Source: Sedimentisphaerales bacterium
Lineage (GTDB): Bacteria > Planctomycetota > Phycisphaerae > Sedimentisphaerales > SG8-4
Length of the DNA: 39,796 bases
Direction of reading: 5' to 3'
NCBI GenBank assembly: GCA_016928975.1
Contig: JAFGJR010000137.1
Span: forward strand, 1 to 39,796
Below are positions 38,743 through 39,796 of this stretch, one piece after another. The position numbers were made by a program, and so were the translations under genes. The notes beneath the pieces were generated by a model. The model was not told the origin of the DNA, searched no databases, and saw only the letters and a program-made list of their open reading frames with translations. How positions within the stretch are numbered: the first letter of the stretch is position 1; each line of letters starts with the position of its first letter.

Positions 38743-39796
38743 ATGAACCGATCGTCTATCACGCAAAGAGGACTCGTTCTACTGCTGGTGGTGTCCACGT
38801 TCTGCCCGGCGCTCTACGCCGGTTTCAAGCCGGAGCAGCATGTCATCGTACAGAGTGAAATCAATGGGCCGTGGTCCGTCTATGCGGCGGACCTGGACGG
38901 CGATGGCGACCTGGATGTCCTCTCGGCTTCGCAGAACGACGACAAGATTGCCTGGTATGCCAACGATGGGACGGGCCAATTCGGACTCCAGCAGGTGATC
39001 ACCACTGCGGCCCATGGAGCACAATGCGTCTATGCGGCGGACCTGGACGGCGATGGCGACCTGGACGTCCTCTCGGCGTCTTATGGCGTTTGGACAGAGC
39101 CCGTCTGGGTAGCCTCCAAGATTGCTTGGTATGCCAACGACGGGAACGGCCACTTCGGCCCCCAGCAGGTGATCACCACAGAGGCCTATGGGGCGCACTG
39201 CGTCTATGCGGCGGACCTCGACGGCGATGGCGATATGGACGTCCTCTCGGCTTCTTACGCTGATTGGTTGGACCCCAAGATTGCCTGGTACGCCAACGAC
39301 GGGAAGGGCCACTTTGGACCCCAGCAGGTGATCACCACAGAGGCCGATGGGGCGATCTGCGTCTATGCGGCGGACCTGGACGGCGACGGCGACCTGGACG
39401 TCCTCTCGGCTTCTTTTCGGGACGGCAAGATTGCTTGGTATGCCAACACCGGGACGGGCCTGTTCGGCCCCGAGCAGGTGATCACCACAGCGGTCGATGG
39501 GGCCACCTGCGTCTATGCGGCGGACCTGGACGGCGATGACGACCTGGACGTCCTCTCGGCGTCTGAATTCGACGACCAGATTGCCTGGTACGCCAACGAC
39601 GCAAGGGGCCACTTCGGACCCCAGCAGGTGATCACGACCGAGGCCAAGTGGGCAAAATCCGCGTATGCGGCGGACCTGGACGGCGATGGTGACCTGGACG
39701 TCCTCTCGGCGTCTGTTCTCGACCACAGGATTGCCTGGTATGCCAACGACGGGACGGGCCAGTTCGGACCCCAGCAGGTGATCACCACAGCGGTCG
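38743..39796 (+). CDS. secreted VCBS/FG-GAP repeat protein, 3' end outside window
   Basis: ATG 38743 follows GAAAGGAAGGG; 351 codons are visible with no stop. A signal peptide (MNRSSITQRGLVLLLVVSTF, ending near LYA) is followed by six repeats of 50-58 residues. Each holds AADLDGDGDLDVLSAS, a Ca-binding Dx(D/N)GDG loop, and then IAWYAND, GxFGPQQVITT. This is the blade sequence of an integrin-like seven-bladed propeller. The fifth copy has D-G-D-D-D, a weakened Ca loop. Proteins of this kind are surface or secreted binding proteins; many in this group end in a type IX-like or dockerin tail, which would lie beyond the window. Confidence 0.9.
   Translation, partial: MNRSSITQRGLVLLLVVSTFCPALYAGFKPEQHVIVQSEINGPWSVYAADLDGDGDLDVLSASQNDDKIAWYANDGTGQFGLQQVITTAAHGAQCVYAADLDGDGDLDVLSASYGVWTEPVWVASKIAWYANDGNGHFGPQQVITTEAYGAHCVYAADLDGDGDMDVLSASYADWLDPKIAWYANDGKGHFGPQQVITTEADGAICVYAADLDGDGDLDVLSASFRDGKIAWYANTGTGLFGPEQVITTAVDGATCVYAADLDGDDDLDVLSASEFDDQIAWYANDARGHFGPQQVITTEAKWAKSAYAADLDGDGDLDVLSASVLDHRIAWYANDGTGQFGPQQVITTAV
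38878..39796 (+). repeat. near-identical tandem repeats inside the VCBS gene
   Basis: Repeat units begin at 38878, 39028, 39202, 39361, 39511 and 39661, at spacings of 150, 174, 159, 150 and 150 bp. DNA identity is very high across the GCGGACCTGGACGGCGATGG block and the CAGCAGGTGATCACC block, so the array is recent or kept alike by recombination. Confidence 0.85.

Noticed and set aside
38878..39796. CRISPR array
   Set aside because: The repeat period is 150-174 bp and in frame with VCBS blade coding; there are no short direct repeats with unique spacers.

Overview
The window looks like a chromosomal segment of an uncultured Planctomycetota bacterium, most likely class Phycisphaerae (Sedimentisphaerales-type). 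The reasons are the mix of twin-arginine sulfatases with C-x-P-x-R active sites, LamG-rich secreted proteins, a single dockerin-like motif ending in SQWL, a prepilin-like protein with a short H-x9-DG-type tail, and secreted glycan-active enzymes of DUF2961, DUF1080, GH43 and glutaminase (DUF4965) type. This taxonomic call is inference; no rRNA gene and no recognisable tRNA or CRISPR array was seen. Codon use is GC-rich in most genes. Several defence-like or orphan genes (2521-4518, 7795-9046, 20534-22018, 27310-29469) read visibly more AT-rich.

Layout. 1-1854 is the 3' part of a glutaminase-family protein. A small Cys-rich protein, a 72-bp relic of a second copy of the same C-terminal domain, and a GHKL ATPase-nuclease fusion (2521-4518) follow. 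4644-13215 is a sugar/sulfate block: sulfatase, xylulokinase, [reverse-strand islet of DUF4926, a broken DUF6883 and an unknown protein], xylose isomerase-like protein, second sulfatase and a translationally coupled membrane acyltransferase. 13713-19229 carries a prepilin-like protein and two related secreted LamG proteins, the second ending in a glycerophosphodiester phosphodiesterase domain. 19305-22018 holds an ankyrin protein and, on the reverse strand, a dGTPase preceded by a 53-residue gene. 22350-26117 has a parallel beta-helix protein and a reverse DUF2961-DUF1080 lipoprotein pair. 26336-29469 has a DUF1848 protein and a methyltransferase-nuclease pair. 29488-33103 is the housekeeping pair gyrA-holA on the reverse strand. 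33436-33590 is a predicted small RNA unit. 33602-38232 is a reverse-strand arabinan locus: a GH43 arabinanase flanked by two paralogous secreted proteins of a family I cannot name. 38743 to the end is the start of a VCBS/FG-GAP repeat protein.

How the parts may work together. Secreted sulfatases, the arabinanase, DUF2961 (GH172), the beta-helix protein and xylulokinase/isomerase fit degradation of sulfated, pentose-containing polysaccharides and entry of the sugars into the pentose phosphate pathway. The LamG and VCBS proteins would be binding or adhesion parts. The GHKL-nuclease, the methyltransferase-nuclease pair and the dGTPase are scattered candidate anti-phage functions rather than one island. 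Intergenic space carries at least four kinds of short repeat, two of which supply start or stop codons to flanking genes.
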